NCBI RefSeq assembly: GCF_001949145.1
Contig: NW_019091611.1
Location: forward strand, 159,172 to 223,171
Reading direction: 5' to 3'
Origin: Acanthaster planci
Lineage: Eukaryota; Echinodermata; Asteroidea; Valvatida; Acanthasteridae
Length of the DNA: 64,000 nucleotides
Every line of letters begins with the position of its first letter. Within the stretch, counting starts at the first letter, position 1. The translations under genes were made by a program, and so were the position numbers. A model generated the notes under the pieces. The model made no database searches, was not told where the DNA came from, and saw nothing but the letters and a program-made list of their open reading frames with translations. Shown here piece by piece: positions 1-13,297 of this stretch.

Positions 1-97
1 TGCTGGCTTTTTAACTTGAAAATTCACCTTTTAAACATTATGTGTGGTAATTGTTTAGCTTTGACCCAATGTCAAAAGAGCTACTGTATTACACATT

Positions 98-1172
98 CCC
101 CCTAAACAATCCCATTTTAATTTTCGTGCCGAGTTAAAATTCCCTTTCTGTTCAAGCTTTTTCAAGACAGACCCGTTGAATCAGGTGGTGGTGATGAGGT
201 AAAGCGAGTCACATAATACACAAAACGTTAACTGTATACTAAAACCCCAGGGGTATTGAGTTTGTCAATTAGAAACCTCCTCCTTCAGTGTGCAACAAAC
301 CAAATAATAACAACAATAACCCTAGGTTATCTGCATAGGATAATACATATGGAACTCAAGTTGGTAACTCAAGTCACATGTAACACAGTCACAGCATTCA
401 GTGGTTGGGTAACACGATTCACAATTGAAACTGCAGTAGTAGCAGTGCTTATCTTTTCATCAGTGCCAATTGTTTTCTAATGGTTATTGGCATCTTAAAT
501 AGAGGGCAGCAGACAACTTTCCCATAATTCCATACACCAGTTCCTGTTAGTTTTGCAGCATTCCTCATGTACATCTACAACAACAATTCTTTTTATTGCA
601 ATCTATTTATTGCTTTTGGGCATGTGATTACTAGGGGTATTGTAGCATACCTGTGTACAAAAATTGTTTATTTCTATGGAGTGAATTTTTATGAGTGGCC
701 CCCTAAGCAATCCCATTTTAATTTTCGTGCCGAGTTAAAATTCCCTTTCTGTTCAAGCTTTTTCAAGACAGACCCGTTGAATCAGGTGGTGGTGATGAGG
801 TAAAGCGAGTCACATAATACACAAAACGTTAACTGTATACTAAAACCCTAGGGGTATTGAGTTTGTCAATTAGAAACCTCCTCCTTCAGTGTGCAACAAA
901 CCAAATAACAACAATAACCCTAGGTTATCTGCATAGGATAATACATATGGAACTCAAGTTGGTAACTCAAGTCACATGTAACACAGTCACAGCATTCAGT
1001 GGTTGGGTAACACGATTCACAATTGAAACTGCAGTAGTAGCTGTGCTTATCTTTTCATCAGTGCCAATTGTTTTCTAATGTTTATTGGCATCTTAAATAG
1101 AGGGCAGCAGACAACTTTCCCATAATTCCATACACCAGTTCCTGTTAGTTTTGCAGCATTCCTCATGTACAT
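98..1172. repeat. Tandem duplication of a ~470-bp unit
   Basis: The segments at about 98-574 and 699-1172 are nearly identical, offset by about 600 bp, with a 124-bp spacer. They differ by a 3-bp indel and a few substitutions. Each contains an open frame of about 73 codons (256-480 and 857-1078) that starts at TTG, not ATG, and looks like no family I know. I treat this as recent duplication of noncoding DNA. Confidence 0.85.
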
Positions 1173-1809
1173 GTGGGCAGAAAAACAAAAGATTTGCATC
1201 ATCATGATCTATCTGAAATAAAGTTAAGTAAATGTAACTTTCTAACAAACACATCAATAAGCCTTATTGCTGATACAGCATCAGTGATTTTGCACAGGTA
1301 GAAAGGCATTGTGGGACGGAAAAGGGGGCAATGTTTACTTCTTTTTCTTTCCCATAATGCCTCTCTACCATTTTGCAAATTATCACTCATGCAGTATCAA
1401 CAATAAGGCTCATATGGGTGAAAAGTAAAGTAAAAGTAAAATTTTGCCAAAAGTATATAATGAGGAAAAATGGGGCACAGATTGCTGCAATTGCAGAATT
1501 TGGACAAATGAAATGTACGTATTTCTATGTAACATGACCTCCACAGCTATTGCAATACATGTAATTACCCAGATTGTACACAATGTGGTAGTAAATCATG
1601 GGGTATGAAATTCTGTCCAAAGTAGGAAGAGCATTGTTAGCAATGCATCCAGCTTTGTAGACACTGCAGGTGCAGCCAATGTGAAAGCAATGGAAATGAA
1701 GTCGGCAGAGATTTTGTACAGTACATGTATATGTCTGATTGGGTTGAAACCTTGCAGATAGTTAGCAAAAGAAAATTTATAAACGGATATTGATCTCATG
1801 TAATGACAA
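1173..1809. other. No recognisable gene
   Basis: AT-rich DNA with only short spurious open frames. I see no splice-bounded exon, RNA gene or repeat structure here. Confidence 0.5.
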
Positions 1810-4800
1810 TGTCATCAGCAGAGGAGTCACATTAAAGGTGCATCCTTTAAAGCGCTACATACCTGGCAGGTATTTAGAAAGGGAAGTGCTACAGAAGAAA
1901 ATTGATGTCATGTGATGATGACGTCCTCAGATGATCATGTCACGTGACATTAAAGGTTCACTCTTGAAATGAAAGCACTATATCTTGTAAAGTAATGTCT
2001 TGCTGATATCTTAGAAGGGGAATGCTGTGGACGACTATTGACCTTGTGATGATGAAGTCATCAGGTGACAAGTCACGTGACATTAAGGATGCACTCCTAC
2101 ATGTACAAGCACTATATCTCGTGAAGTACATTTTCGATTGGCTTCAATCTTGCAGATATCTTAAAACAGAAGTGATTTACACGCATGTTGCCCTCATGTG
2201 ATGATGACTTCATCACAGGACAAGTCATGTGACATTAAAGGTGCATGCAGTTTTCAAAGAACTACATCTCCTGAAGCGCATGTCTTGTTTGGTTAAACTC
2301 TGTATATGTAAATGTATGGATATGAATATTCTCAAGCATTTGGTGTTTTTCGAAAAAGGAAATGAGATAATCCGTGGTTGTGGACAACCACGGAGCTGCT
2401 TCGGTTTCAAAGGGTTTGAAAAACAATACAACCACTTCCGGTTTTGACTGGAAGGAAGGCTCACGTGATTTGACCCACACGAGATGAATTGAAGACCACG
2501 TTTTATCCTGGCACTTCCTGCAAACAGAGTGTTGCGGGAGGGCAGGGTCGATTTTATATGGATTTTTCATAAATTTAATAGAATATCTAAATATTCAAAA
2601 TTTAATAATAAATCACGTGACGACGTAATCATGACGTAAATAATTCAGAATTGTCTTTGTTTTATAGTTAGTACTTGCTGCTAGTTTGACGACGATCAAC
2701 CATTGCTTAAGTACGAAAATAGTGCCTCAACAATGTGTACAAAGTCAATGGGCTAAAATAAATATGTAAAAATCGATAATAAATCACTTGATGATGTCAT
2801 CAAGACGTCATGTTTATAGGACCATCTATGCAGATGAAAAAAAATGCCTTTTTTTTGCAAAATGGCGAAAAAGCCAAAAAATAAAAACAGAACAAAAATA
2901 ATGCCTTTTTCACAAAATTGCAAAAAAACCAGAAAAAAAAGAAACGGAACAAAAAGAATGCTTCTTTGCAAAATTGCACAAAAGCCCCCCAAAAAGAAAA
3001 AAAAGATAAAAAATTCGCAAAATTGCAAAAAACAAAAAAAAAAAAGGACAAAAAGAATTCCTTTTTTGCAAAGCTGCAAAAAAAAACTAGAGGTAGTGTT
3101 TGTGAACAAACACAGGCTGTTTCAGAGTTTGCTGTTTTAGTCAAATCGTATTATAAAAGAATGTTTATAAATAGACTTGATATGATAATATTACAGTTTC
3201 ATGGAATACAGCTGAGTTGCCAAAATATTGGCTATCTTGCTATCTGCAAGATTTGAATCCGATCAGACATCTACTTCAGGAGATATATAGTTCCCTAAAC
3301 AGTGCACATTTAACGTCACGTTACTTATAGCCTGATGACATAAACAGCACAGTTGGTCAACATTTGTCTGTAACACTTTGCTTTCTAGTTATTGGCAAAA
3401 TTTCAAGGAGATAGGACATGTCCTTCAGGAGATAAAAGGCTTTGAAGTTCATGCCAAGTCAATCAACGTGTACAAAACCTATGGGGAAAATGAAATATTG
3501 AAAAATCAGTATAAAATAAGGTGATGACGTCATTCATTTTCAATAAATCATGCATCAGGGTCTTTGTCGGCTCTCTCTTTGGGAACGATCAAACATTGCA
3601 AAGTAGTACTAAAATTGAGATTCGAAATTGTGTACGAAGTCAACGGGCTAGAAACACGTGTGCAGGAAAACTGCTCCTTTAATTTCCTGTCACGTGATTT
3701 TTGTCTGAACTGGAAAAAAATTATGAAATATTATTTGATAATCTAACTCTTAGGAATATTTGCAATTGAACGGAAGGTAAAATTTAGTCTGATTTCTCTT
3801 TCGTTCTGGTAGTAATTCTTGGTCGAAGTTGAGGACTTCTCACGCATTATGCTGGACAATTGTGTGTACAAACCCTATGTTGTGCAACAACGCCATCTGT
3901 GGTTCAAATATAGGACAGTTTGTTGAAAATTGAAACCCCAGGCAGGTGGAACCGTAATTCTGCAATGGCGCCCTCATAGCCTGATATAGGACAGTCCAAA
4001 AACTATGTTAATCTGTGTACAAAGTCTATGGGAAAAATTAATTATTCAAAAATCAATAATAAATAAACTAATTAAGTTATCATTGTGAATTTCTTCTAGG
4101 ACCGTCCTTGGATGATTGTTCAACTACCCGCCGAGTTTGAAGTCAGTCTGATTTTCCTAACTGCCGAAGAGTTATGCAAGAAAAAAATTGACTGAATAAG
4201 GAGAAAAAATGAGAGGTCATCTGTCTCTTTGCCAACAGAACAGAGGGCTTTTTCGCATTCTTTTGTACATTTGGACAAATAAGGCATAATCACATCAAGT
4301 CATTTTTTATATATAACACCTCTCTTTCAAGTTATCTGCAAAGTTTCAACTGGATAGAAAATGTACTTCAGGAGATAGGGCATTAAAGAGTGCACCCTTA
4401 ATGTCATGTGACCTGTCTGCTGATGACGTCATTATCCCATGAGGTCAAAATTCCTCTAAAGCACCCTATTTTCAAGATACATGCATCTGCAAGATTTGAA
4501 CCAAATTGGATATACACTTCAGGAGATGTAATAGTTTAAATGATGCACCAAGTACCTGCAACGTTTCAAACCAATCAGACATGTACAATACAGTAAACAA
4601 TACAAAACATTACAATTATTGCAGCAAAACACAAATTAGACGTTTTAAACATATATCTCTTTTGGCGTTTCATACAGTGCGATCTGCCTTCGGCAACACG
4701 TGCTCGGCATTTTGCAAACTCCTGAGTATATGCACTACGCACTGTGCGCCGTCTATGTTGCCAGCAGATATTGGGCATCCACGCACACAATAGCCAATGC

Positions 4801-4990
4801 ACAGTATTGGGTATGCAATTGGGATTTTCAAGTTGGCAATTTTATATTGTAAGGGGGTTTTGTCAACAGCGCTTCATGTGTGTGAAAGAGTACACCAGTT
4901 ATGCACTTCACGCAGCTGACTCCAATCTTTTAGCTGTCTTCTCATGCACAAATCACACTTATATCTTGTACGGTTGATTTTTTACCAAAT
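1810..4990. repeat. Dispersed repeat family R1, copy a
   Basis: Noncoding DNA of degenerate units with recurring phrases: TCACGTGACATTAAAGGTGCA, GATGACGTCATC palindromes, 'AAAAATCAATAATAAATCAC' and 'CTTCAGGAGATA'. Units of about 120-130 bp repeat between 1830 and 2250. Segment 2370-2830 matches 43830-44220, and 4655-4990 matches 43205-43560, so this is one dispersed family. No coding frame survives. Confidence 0.75.
2840..3095. repeat. A-rich tandem repeat (GCAAAATTGCAAAAA units)
   Basis: About four A-rich units of roughly 60 bp, each with a GCAAAATTGCAAAA core, followed by AGAAC-AAAA-GAATGC text. Long Lys-rich (plus) and Phe-rich (minus) open frames here are products of base composition. 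A shorter version lies at 44215-44300 inside another R1 copy. Confidence 0.75.
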
Positions 4991-7900
4991 TTTGAAGAAT
5001 AAAAGAAGTTTTTTATCCGGGCAGTACACCAAAGCAGCTGAAAAAGCCCTGTGTTCTGTCCTTGTGATGGACACAATTTCTTTTCTTTTTTTTTTTGGAA
5101 ACCGCGCTTTTCGAGATACAAGAACTTTGGGTGCGGGAGGGGTCAATGCATGCTGGGGAACGATTCACCAGATAACCTCTCCCTCTTTGGAGGTTTCTTA
5201 ACCAGTGTTGTGGGCTCAGGAATGAAAGTGCTTGTTTGGAAACTGTTGTCCCAGTGGCCACAGAAGGTGTGAAGTTGTGGTTTACATGATGCCCGCTCTG
5301 TGGTCAATTTCCAGGAAGGCTGAATTAGGGTTTTTGTCTGCGGGACTTCTCCTACACTTTGAGGGCAACAGGAATTAGGTACGGGAATATACATGTAGGC
5401 TCAGTAAATTCCAATCTTAGCAGTACTATATACTTCAGCAGGGACTACGACTGGTCACAAGAAGATCAAGCCCACTCCCACAATGATCCATCGAGCCTGA
5501 GCGGGACAATGAATGGAAGCATATGTGGTGCTGGGAAAATCCCCCACAATAGAACAGTTAGCGTCATGGTGGCCACCGGAACAAAGTGGAGGAAAAGCCC
5601 CACATTCAGAGATCAAATAAGTTGTCAGCCCTTGCAAAATGTGGATAACTCCCACTATGTGGTATGAAATGAGGAAATAACTCATAGGGAACATAACTCA
5701 TGGATCGTAACTGAACCGTTAGGGATCATTTGAAAAATAGGACCAAGCACTGGGATGAGAACAACAGTTGAAATTGATATCTCTCACTGGAAAAACATGG
5801 CTGAGAATGTAACCGAGTGGCTGACGTAAAAATGTGACGACCAGGTTGATGCTCCTGGCATCTGTGACTGGGCAGGGTTGGTAAGACTGCCAGCTGAGCT
5901 TGCGGCATCAAGCACCAGAGCCTGCTGTCCGGCATGCACCTGGACGTCGGACTCTGCTGCTTGCATACATGCTTTCATAGGCTACCCAGGCAGGATTTCC
6001 CAAAGAGCAGTGTTGGTTGGGAATGGTTGATGGCCCCTCCCCGGTGAATTACCTACCGATGAACCGGGCAGAGTAGTCTGAGTCATTACAGTGGAAACAT
6101 CACACTTGAAGTACTGATCAGGCTCGGAGAGACCAGGTGATTTACCCAGTGCTTGGCTTTAGCTACAGATAAGTGTAACCCTATAGAGCTAAAGCACACG
6201 CACGATGCACACTGTATGCATTGCAGAAAAAAAACTAGGACAAGTCTTTGTGTTACACAGCCCTTTATGGGGACATGTAGTGGGTGCTGAGGGTGTAGCT
6301 TGGGCAACTTCTTCAGCGAGTTTCCTTGCACATGCGCGCTGATATGCTAGTGTAGGTTAACAGAGGTGATTTGTTTTCTGGAACTGAATAATCATTTATG
6401 GCTCACAATCAACCCATTTCACAAAACTTAAAACACGTATGTACTTAAATATTGTTGACCTTAACAGATACCAGCAAGAATTATATTCTAATAATTTACT
6501 GCCACTTTCCTAGAGCCAAACTTTTATGCCAAGTTGCAACTGACATGCATACATGTATAATTGCAATACCACAGCATCATCTAACTTATTCTTCCACATA
6601 CCTCAACAAAGTACGACTGCCTTTCAAAACAATTTTCTGGACTCAATACCGAATTCCCTGCCACAATCAAATTTGTACTCTAGTTTTTAAACACATAGTG
6701 AAGTCATGAGTCCTGTACAAACCTTCCAATTTGTATATTACATAATCTAGTTTAACTTACCTCATGTTGATTTTTCCATTCCAATTGCTCTAATTTCACA
6801 TTACGTGTGCTAAATGCACACATAGCAACGAGACATTCTGTTCACTGCACGGTTGTGCATAAAGCTAACACGTGCGGTAGAAACCTGCCCTGGTATGTTG
6901 GTGGTATCATTTTCTAACAATGCCGGTTTAATGTTATTTCCCACAGACACCAATAAAATCTTTACAAGTTGTGTCATGTTGAGTCCGATCGTCGAGTACA
7001 AGCAATATAACATGGAATTGAATTTGTGAACACAAGAAATACATATTTGTCTAACTATTTAATACTGGAGAGACATGAGACTGGATATATATATTAACAC
7101 CTGTTTGAAAAAAATGTAAATGCGTAGTCCCAAAAGAAATGTATTTAATGTGGACCTCAATACACAAAGTTATAAATGCAATAAAATTGTTAAGATAAAC
7201 ACAACCACCAAATTTTTGTAAGGACTAAACATGATGGTAACCATTGTAAATGAGACAACAAAAATGTCGTTTGATGTTTTTCCTGTTGTGTTTGATGTTA
7301 TGCCTTCTGAATGCTTGTACGTATGTTCAGTTGAATTACTGACAGATCGTGTATTTTGTAAAGTCAGCTTAGTTTATTGTAACGTTTGTAACACATGGAG
7401 TCCTGAGTTGCTACGAACATGCACGCTGATGCTACTCTATCACTGCCAAAAGTTTTAGTTTGCCAGGTTGCCCAAATCAATTAAAAATAACCCATCTGTA
7501 AATTTAGAACACCACATACATGCACACTATACCTGCATGTACATGCACTGTATTCTTGCAGTACAATGTCACTAACGAGTGAGACATGCTAACCAGTGAC
7601 TCATATCCTGCTCAAGAATTCTGCACAGAAATTAGTGGTGGGAGAAAAAAGAGTTTTTCAAAAACCGGTTAACCGAAATTTGGAAAAGCCTGTTGTCCGG
7701 TTATCCATTTTTGCTGACCATTTGAAAGTGTGAACAACTCACATGTTATAATGCTAATATGGAGTTCTTCCATTTAGCATTGCCAGAGCGGGTTCTACAA
7801 CTATGGACTTTGTGGGTAAATATCATTTATATTCCCTGAAAACAAAATCACAGTGTCCTTTTTACTTTGCATGGTTCTGACGTGTCATAATTGTCACTAA

Positions 7901-8551
7901 AACAACCTTTTTGTCAACACTGAAATCACTGTTCGCAGTTTGTCAAACATACATTTTATATAAAAAATTACAACGATACGTTTAACTCAAAGTAACATTG
8001 ACAGAAATCTCAGGTAAATGTGACTTTTGAAACAAACATTCATGACCAGATTTGTGTAAAAGTGGGTGGGGCAAAGTACATGCTGGAAAATAATTGGTTC
8101 TTCATTTCTACATAGCAACGTCACATGAAAGAATATCCTTACGCCCTGCCATTTATGCAATTACAGTCTCATCGTAAATCTTAATGATAAGTTGTTAATG
8201 ACAATTAACAATTTATTAAGGACGCAGAGATGAATTAGTGAATTTTTTAATTCATTTAATTCTACTGGATTTGTCCTCATGATGACAAGGATTGGGTCGA
8301 TTTATGGTAGAAAACTAATTCATGTGCAAAAGATTCTCGTAACAATAGACTTAAAACTTACATACACAAAATAACTGCACCTACACAAAAAAGCAGGCTC
8401 ACACGTCATACATGTACTACTCATATTCATATCCCAGCCGAATGAGTAATAGGAGATACTGTCCCAAAATATGTGTATTCCTACAAATTTTTGAACAAAA
8501 GTATACATGTTCTTCCTGGCTGTGACACATTTTCAAGCGGACTTCACATAA
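4991..8551. other. Long stretch without recognisable genes
   Basis: Unique-looking, mildly AT-rich DNA. Open frames at 5143-5394 (minus) and 5359-5667 (plus) overlap one another and show no domain or exon border. A short poly-T run lies near 5085. A run containing both GGTTAACCG and CGGTTATCC near 7660-7700 suggests an old repeat. I see no RNA gene. Confidence 0.4.
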
Positions 8552-9269
8552 GCAGGGCTTGCCCTTTATTTTTTCTGACAGTAGCCAACCGGGCTAGTAC
8601 ATTGATTTTTACTAGCCCGCAGAGATTTTTACTAGTCCATGAAATGTGTGGAAAAAAAAACAATTAAAGCAGGTTTTTGACTTAAGAAGGTTGGTCCACC
8701 AAGATGTTTCTATCAACCGCTATCATGTAGAGCGATAGTGGTTTGTGGGTAGACTGGTTCCCCTTCCCTACTCACTCACCTGGCATGATTGTCCAATGAG
8801 GGGCATGAGATCAATGTTACAAAAAAGTCACTTGCAAACCGGATTGAACCAGTCTATGGACGCAGCATCGGTTTTTGGTATCTGGTTCCCAGTACGAATC
8901 GTATGTTAATTATATTGGTCATGTATAGAGGTCACTGACTACTGGAGAAACTATCGTGGTTGATGATAGGTACTAGGTACAATGTGCAAGTAGTCCCAGC
9001 ACACAATACAGGATTCCAGGTGCCAGTCAGAAGCGATGTTGGGGTTTATTTGATTCCAATAAAATAAAGTTACATTCATGACACACAAAAGGTAAAGCTC
9101 TGAAATCAAGACTTTGTTCTATATTTTCTTCAATCACATCAGAAAAAAAAGGAACATGTACATATTTTAACATTTCCCCCGTCGCACGACTGAGGGAAGT
9201 GTTTTGACTCGCCCGTGACTGTTTTCACTCGCATTTGGCTAGCAGGCGACCGCTAAGGGGAAACCCTGC
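8552..9269. mobile_element. Putative non-autonomous DNA element with inverted ends
   Basis: The left end begins GCAGGGCTTGCCCTTTA and soon contains TAGCCAAC. The right end, read on the other strand, begins GCAGGGTTTCCCCTTA and also soon contains TAGCCAA. Length is about 718 bp with no coding capacity. I could not see a clean target-site duplication, so the boundaries are approximate. Confidence 0.4.
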
Positions 9270-11139
9270 AGACGACAACTTTCACCGAGCCACAAAATTG
9301 TGAGGTTTACACTGCCATATTACTAGCCATACACAGTGTGCAGTGATGGCCTAGAGGGGTAGTTCCAAGTACTCAATTGCGAGTCTGGTCTTTCTTCCAG
9401 TCGTTTTTCATGTTCCACAAATTGACAAATGGTCGAGAATAATGTTGACAGACCACTGACAGCTAAACTGGTGACTTTCAGCTCAGTTTTAATGTCTTAA
9501 ATCTTGTGATCGATAGCTCTTTTCATGTTACTGCCCTCTAAGCTTCATGCTTGTACTACCCATTTTTCTAGAACATCCATTTGTGACTGAGCTTTTCACA
9601 GGCACGTGTCGAAGCCGTACATATGCAAAGGATCTAGCACATGATGGGTGCTGTGCTATAGCTAAATTTGACTTTGTTGGTTCCATTCCGTACTGACTCG
9701 CAATATGTGGCTGCACCCTCGATGGGAAACAGCGCAGGATGGAAAGTGACTGTGTGCGCTGAACTGCATTTTAGACTTTTTTACTTGAAGACTGTTCATC
9801 TTCAAATTTCACAACATGGTTAACTATAGACAAGACCCGTAATTAAAATGATTAGCCATTTCAAGGTAAATTATTTCACACATTCAGGAGCACTCAATGT
9901 AATTTTCTTCTGGGCAACAGGAATAAAATTGTAGAGTGGAAATGGATTCAAGCTCAGTGCACCCAACCAAGAAAATAAAATTCAGGCCTACTGGGCTAGA
10001 ATTTACACGCCCAAAAAACATTTAAAATGTCCTTCATATATTTATTGTTTTCAATGATTCCAGTACAATTGTGTAACAGTTATTATGTTCGGTTATGTGT
10101 CTTGCCATCAGGGACCAGTTTGTCCATTACGTTATTGTTTGGGCTGGTTTGTTTATGGCGGTTTCTGAAAGTCCCATAATAGAGATTGCGACATTAGGGC
10201 TGAGTCAATTCGATTATTTCACTATTAGAATATTCGACCTTCAATTCAATCAAATATCCAAATATAAGGTCGATGAACAAACTGTATACAAAATCAGTTG
10301 CAACAACGCACACAATATTACATTATAACCACCATAATAGCTCCTCAGGTCTAGGAGGATCTCCAGCCACGATTTAGCAAGACTTAAGAGACAAACGATA
10401 CTTCTTGTCCTGTTGACACTTTCTATTCCTTTTAAAATTTTCAAAGAATTATTTACTTTTTGAATCGTTGTATGATTTCTGTCACTTTTCATTTGAATTT
10501 GCTTGAAACAAACCTCCATACTGCAATTTTTCTCATTTTAAACGAAGAAAATTTTCCCTCCCTTTGCATGAATTTTGCATTCGAAAGTTCAAATTCAGGA
10601 AAATAATACTCGAATATTAAATAATTGATCAGAAAACAATAAGGTCATATACTCTTACAAGCAACAGGGCTGTATACTACATTTTACCACTAAGTATTGA
10701 ATTTTTAGAATTATTTACTGTTACGGTTAAGGGCAAGATCACCTTTGAAACTGCCTTTTAAAATTATTGGAGAGCATCTGCTCCATCAACTGTAGCATAT
10801 CTCAAAGAAGCAAACCTGAGCTTCAAAATGAGACCAAGCTTGACTGCCTTGAACAAAAACCACATATCAAGAAGTTACTGAAAACTGGCAGTGTCAAGAG
10901 CCATTTTCCTTGCAAATGTGTGACATGATTTATAATGAAACTAAGGGGTTATTTTTCTCGTGTAAAATGCAGCTTCAGGTTTTTTTCCCCGACACTTTCA
11001 TGTCCTAGAAATGCCAAAATTATTCCTTGAAAAACAACTTTCAGAATTTCTTAATTTTACAAACGGCAGCTGTGATCTGAAAACATTGACGACAACAAAA
11101 AAACATCTTGAAAATAGTTCGCAGTACCCGCTGCTCCTT
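9270..11139. other. No recognisable gene
   Basis: AT-rich noncoding DNA. The two longest frames (10095-10328 plus, 10250-10519 minus) overlap antisense and show no domain, signal or splice borders. Confidence 0.4.
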
Positions 11140-11187
11140 TTGACTCGGACCGGCCAGCCGATCCCGGCAAGCTCGGTGGTCGAGTGG
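11140..11187 (+). repeat. tRNA-like 5' half (possible SINE head) cut by an assembly gap
   Basis: The last bases before the gap read AAGCTCGGTGGTCGAGTGG. TGGTCGAGTGG fits the internal A box of Ser/Leu-type tRNAs and tRNA-derived SINEs. The B box, if any, would lie in the unsequenced gap. After the gap no tRNA 3' half or CCA-proximal stem is visible, which favours a SINE head over a true tRNA gene. Confidence 0.3.
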
Positions 11188-11303
11188 NNNNNNNNNNNNN
11201 NNNNNNNNNNNNNNNNNNNNNNNNNNNNNNNNNNNNNNNNNNNNNNNNNNNNNNNNNNNNNNNNNNNNNNNNNNNNNNNNNNNNNNNNNNNNNNNNNNNN
11301 NNN
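11188..11303. other. Assembly gap (116 N)
   Basis: Run of N. Open frames drawn across it are meaningless. One further isolated N lies at 14295. Confidence 1.
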
Positions 11304-13072
11304 GGAATTTCCACTTCACCCAAGCCCTGCTTGTTTGGTGGGGATTGACACTATAGTGACAATGGACTTGATAATAAAATTAGAATAATGAAAGAAACAT
11401 TATCAAAGTTTCCCCTGTAGTCTTTTGTTCTATTTAATCATTTCATATACATGTATTTCAATGTTTGAGCTGTTAACTTAATTTTGTGTATCTGTTTTTA
11501 AACAGACTTGACTTTTAAAGACAGAAACCAAAAAAAAGGCTTTTCTTTTTATTTTCCTTTTTTCTCCCTTAATAACAGTTCAAAGACTGAACTACAGAGA
11601 ATTTGACAAACACAACAAACACATTACCAGGCAGTACTGACTGACCATTAACCCAACACACGTGCACTGTGTGAATCATGTAAAGTGTACAACCTGTTTG
11701 GATCATTTTTGTCTGAAAAATTAGAGGGTGGTGAGTAAAAGCTCCAATTTCTTTTCAAGATATAGTCACTTGTATGGTCTTAAAACCGCAGGTTATCAGA
11801 TTTAAAAAGATACAATGTATGCATTATTTTCAACAGCTTTTTGGATGAGAATTTGATTGAGAAAGTGAGATTTTTTTCAACATAAAAGTACCCTGATTTG
11901 ATGTAACTGGGCTGCATTCAAGAACCCACAGAGTTATGAACCCATAGAAAGTAGTAGGGCTGCAAGCCACACAGAACAGTGACTCAGGATTCTGTTTGTG
12001 GTTAGAGGCGAAGTAGAAATGGGTGGGAGGTGACTAAAGCAGTGCAATACATACGTGTTTGTGTAAAGGTACTTAATCAAAATCTTATCTTTTCTACATA
12101 AAATTTTGAATTGGCCTTGGTGCCCTTCAACTTGGTTCCAACGCCCTAACATATTTAAGGCATTCAGGCCAATTAACCTTACCCATAAAAAGGTAAGGTC
12201 TAGCCCGATGGTACATGCCCAATCAGTGCATCAATTACCCCTAGAACTGTTGGGTCTGACATCCGCTCCACTCCCACGAACCCCACAGAGAAACAAGCCT
12301 TTTATTGCCATAGCCTCTACATGTTAATAACAGGGCATGAACAGGGATGTGAACCGCATGATCCTTGGACGCTGATCAGGAAATATTTGCATCTTTTTTT
12401 GAAAATCGGCATGGTTTTCGCCACGAAACTGAGGACCGACACCTTGCTGATTCCCTGGTGGCAAGGTAGGTTTGCTAAGTTATATTTTGAATGCTATTTA
12501 TGTATGAAACCGCGCCAATGGCTGAACATGTTCGGGATAGAATTAGGGAATCGTTGGCAGTACGTTTGGTAGACATGGGACGAGGGTGTTGAATGTACCG
12601 CATGAATATGCAAGATCGATATGGAATTTTGATAAGCCCTACAAGCGTGGTCGTACGCACGTACATGCCTGTGTGTAGATCGAGACATACATCATGTAGC
12701 TGTTGTTGACTTGCTTAAACTGCTCCAGCATTATGCATGCAGTGCATCGGTGAGTGCGAATGATGAGCTTGCGTGTAATTGCCATGAGGTCACTGTGACA
12801 TCACCAGCTAAGCGAAGCACATGCAAGACTGGGTCAACCAATGAACATCGTTCTAGCACTGTGCCTATCTGTTACAGTACCAATGGGGAAATTTTTGCTG
12901 TGTTACGCATATGTATAACTATCAGCACTCCCTCTCGAGTTATAATTATCCTACGAATACATTTCATTCAAAGGCAAATAAGTCTATGATGGAGTTCAAT
13001 GAATTTGGGCAAAACTCAAAATTGCACTGAACAGTGCTAGCTTGGAATGACATTGCTGAATCATGCAATTAC
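11304..13072. other. No recognisable gene; possible downstream introns
   Basis: AT-rich DNA without a recognisable exon. If the exon at 13073-13297 (minus) is real, this interval is the start of its first intron, since the donor at 13072 points into it. An inverted AAGGTAAG/CTTACC motif near 12175-12200 is short. Confidence 0.35.
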
Positions 13073-13297
13073 CTGTTGACATGGATTATGAGAGTGAGCC
13101 CTTGTCGCCTTTGGCGATGTAGATGGTGAGCTAGGGCTTGTATATGTATGGCATTGGGTCACAACTGGTGGAAGACCTGCTTCCTCGTGTTGTTTTCGCA
13201 CATACTCCAGAGCATCCTCGATTGGCATAAGTCCCTGCTTCACACGGATCATTACCCATATCTGCTCGTCAGTGCTAAGCTGGTACTGCAACGCCAT
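13073..13297 (-). CDS. Probable first coding exon of a host gene, function unknown
   Basis: Starting at the ATG at 13297 (context TTCAACATGG) the frame is open for exactly 75 codons. It ends at a strong splice donor, CAACAG|GTAATT, with GT at 13072-13071, in phase 0. The first 45 residues look like a compact helical domain (STDEQIWVMIRVKQG followed by MPIEDALEYVRKQ), then a Ser/Pro/Thr-rich linker. I do not recognise the family. The open frame continues upstream of the ATG to 13423 without another ATG and is probably 5' UTR. The next exon was not found. The frame, start context and donor together make a real exon more likely than chance. Confidence 0.5.

Noticed and set aside
256-1078. A 73-74 codon frame conserved in both copies of a tandem duplication.
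   Set aside because: The copies are too recent for conservation to mean anything, there is no ATG at the start, and no family is recognisable.
2753-3256. Long Lys-rich (plus) and Phe-rich (minus) open frames.
   Set aside because: They follow directly from A-rich tandem units and occur on both strands in several frames.
5143-5394. A minus-strand 83-codon frame with several Pro/Cys residues.
   Set aside because: It overlaps equally long frames on the other strand, has no splice borders and no recognised domain.
11011-11388. Open frames crossing the N gap.
   Set aside because: They are held open by undetermined bases and carry no signal.
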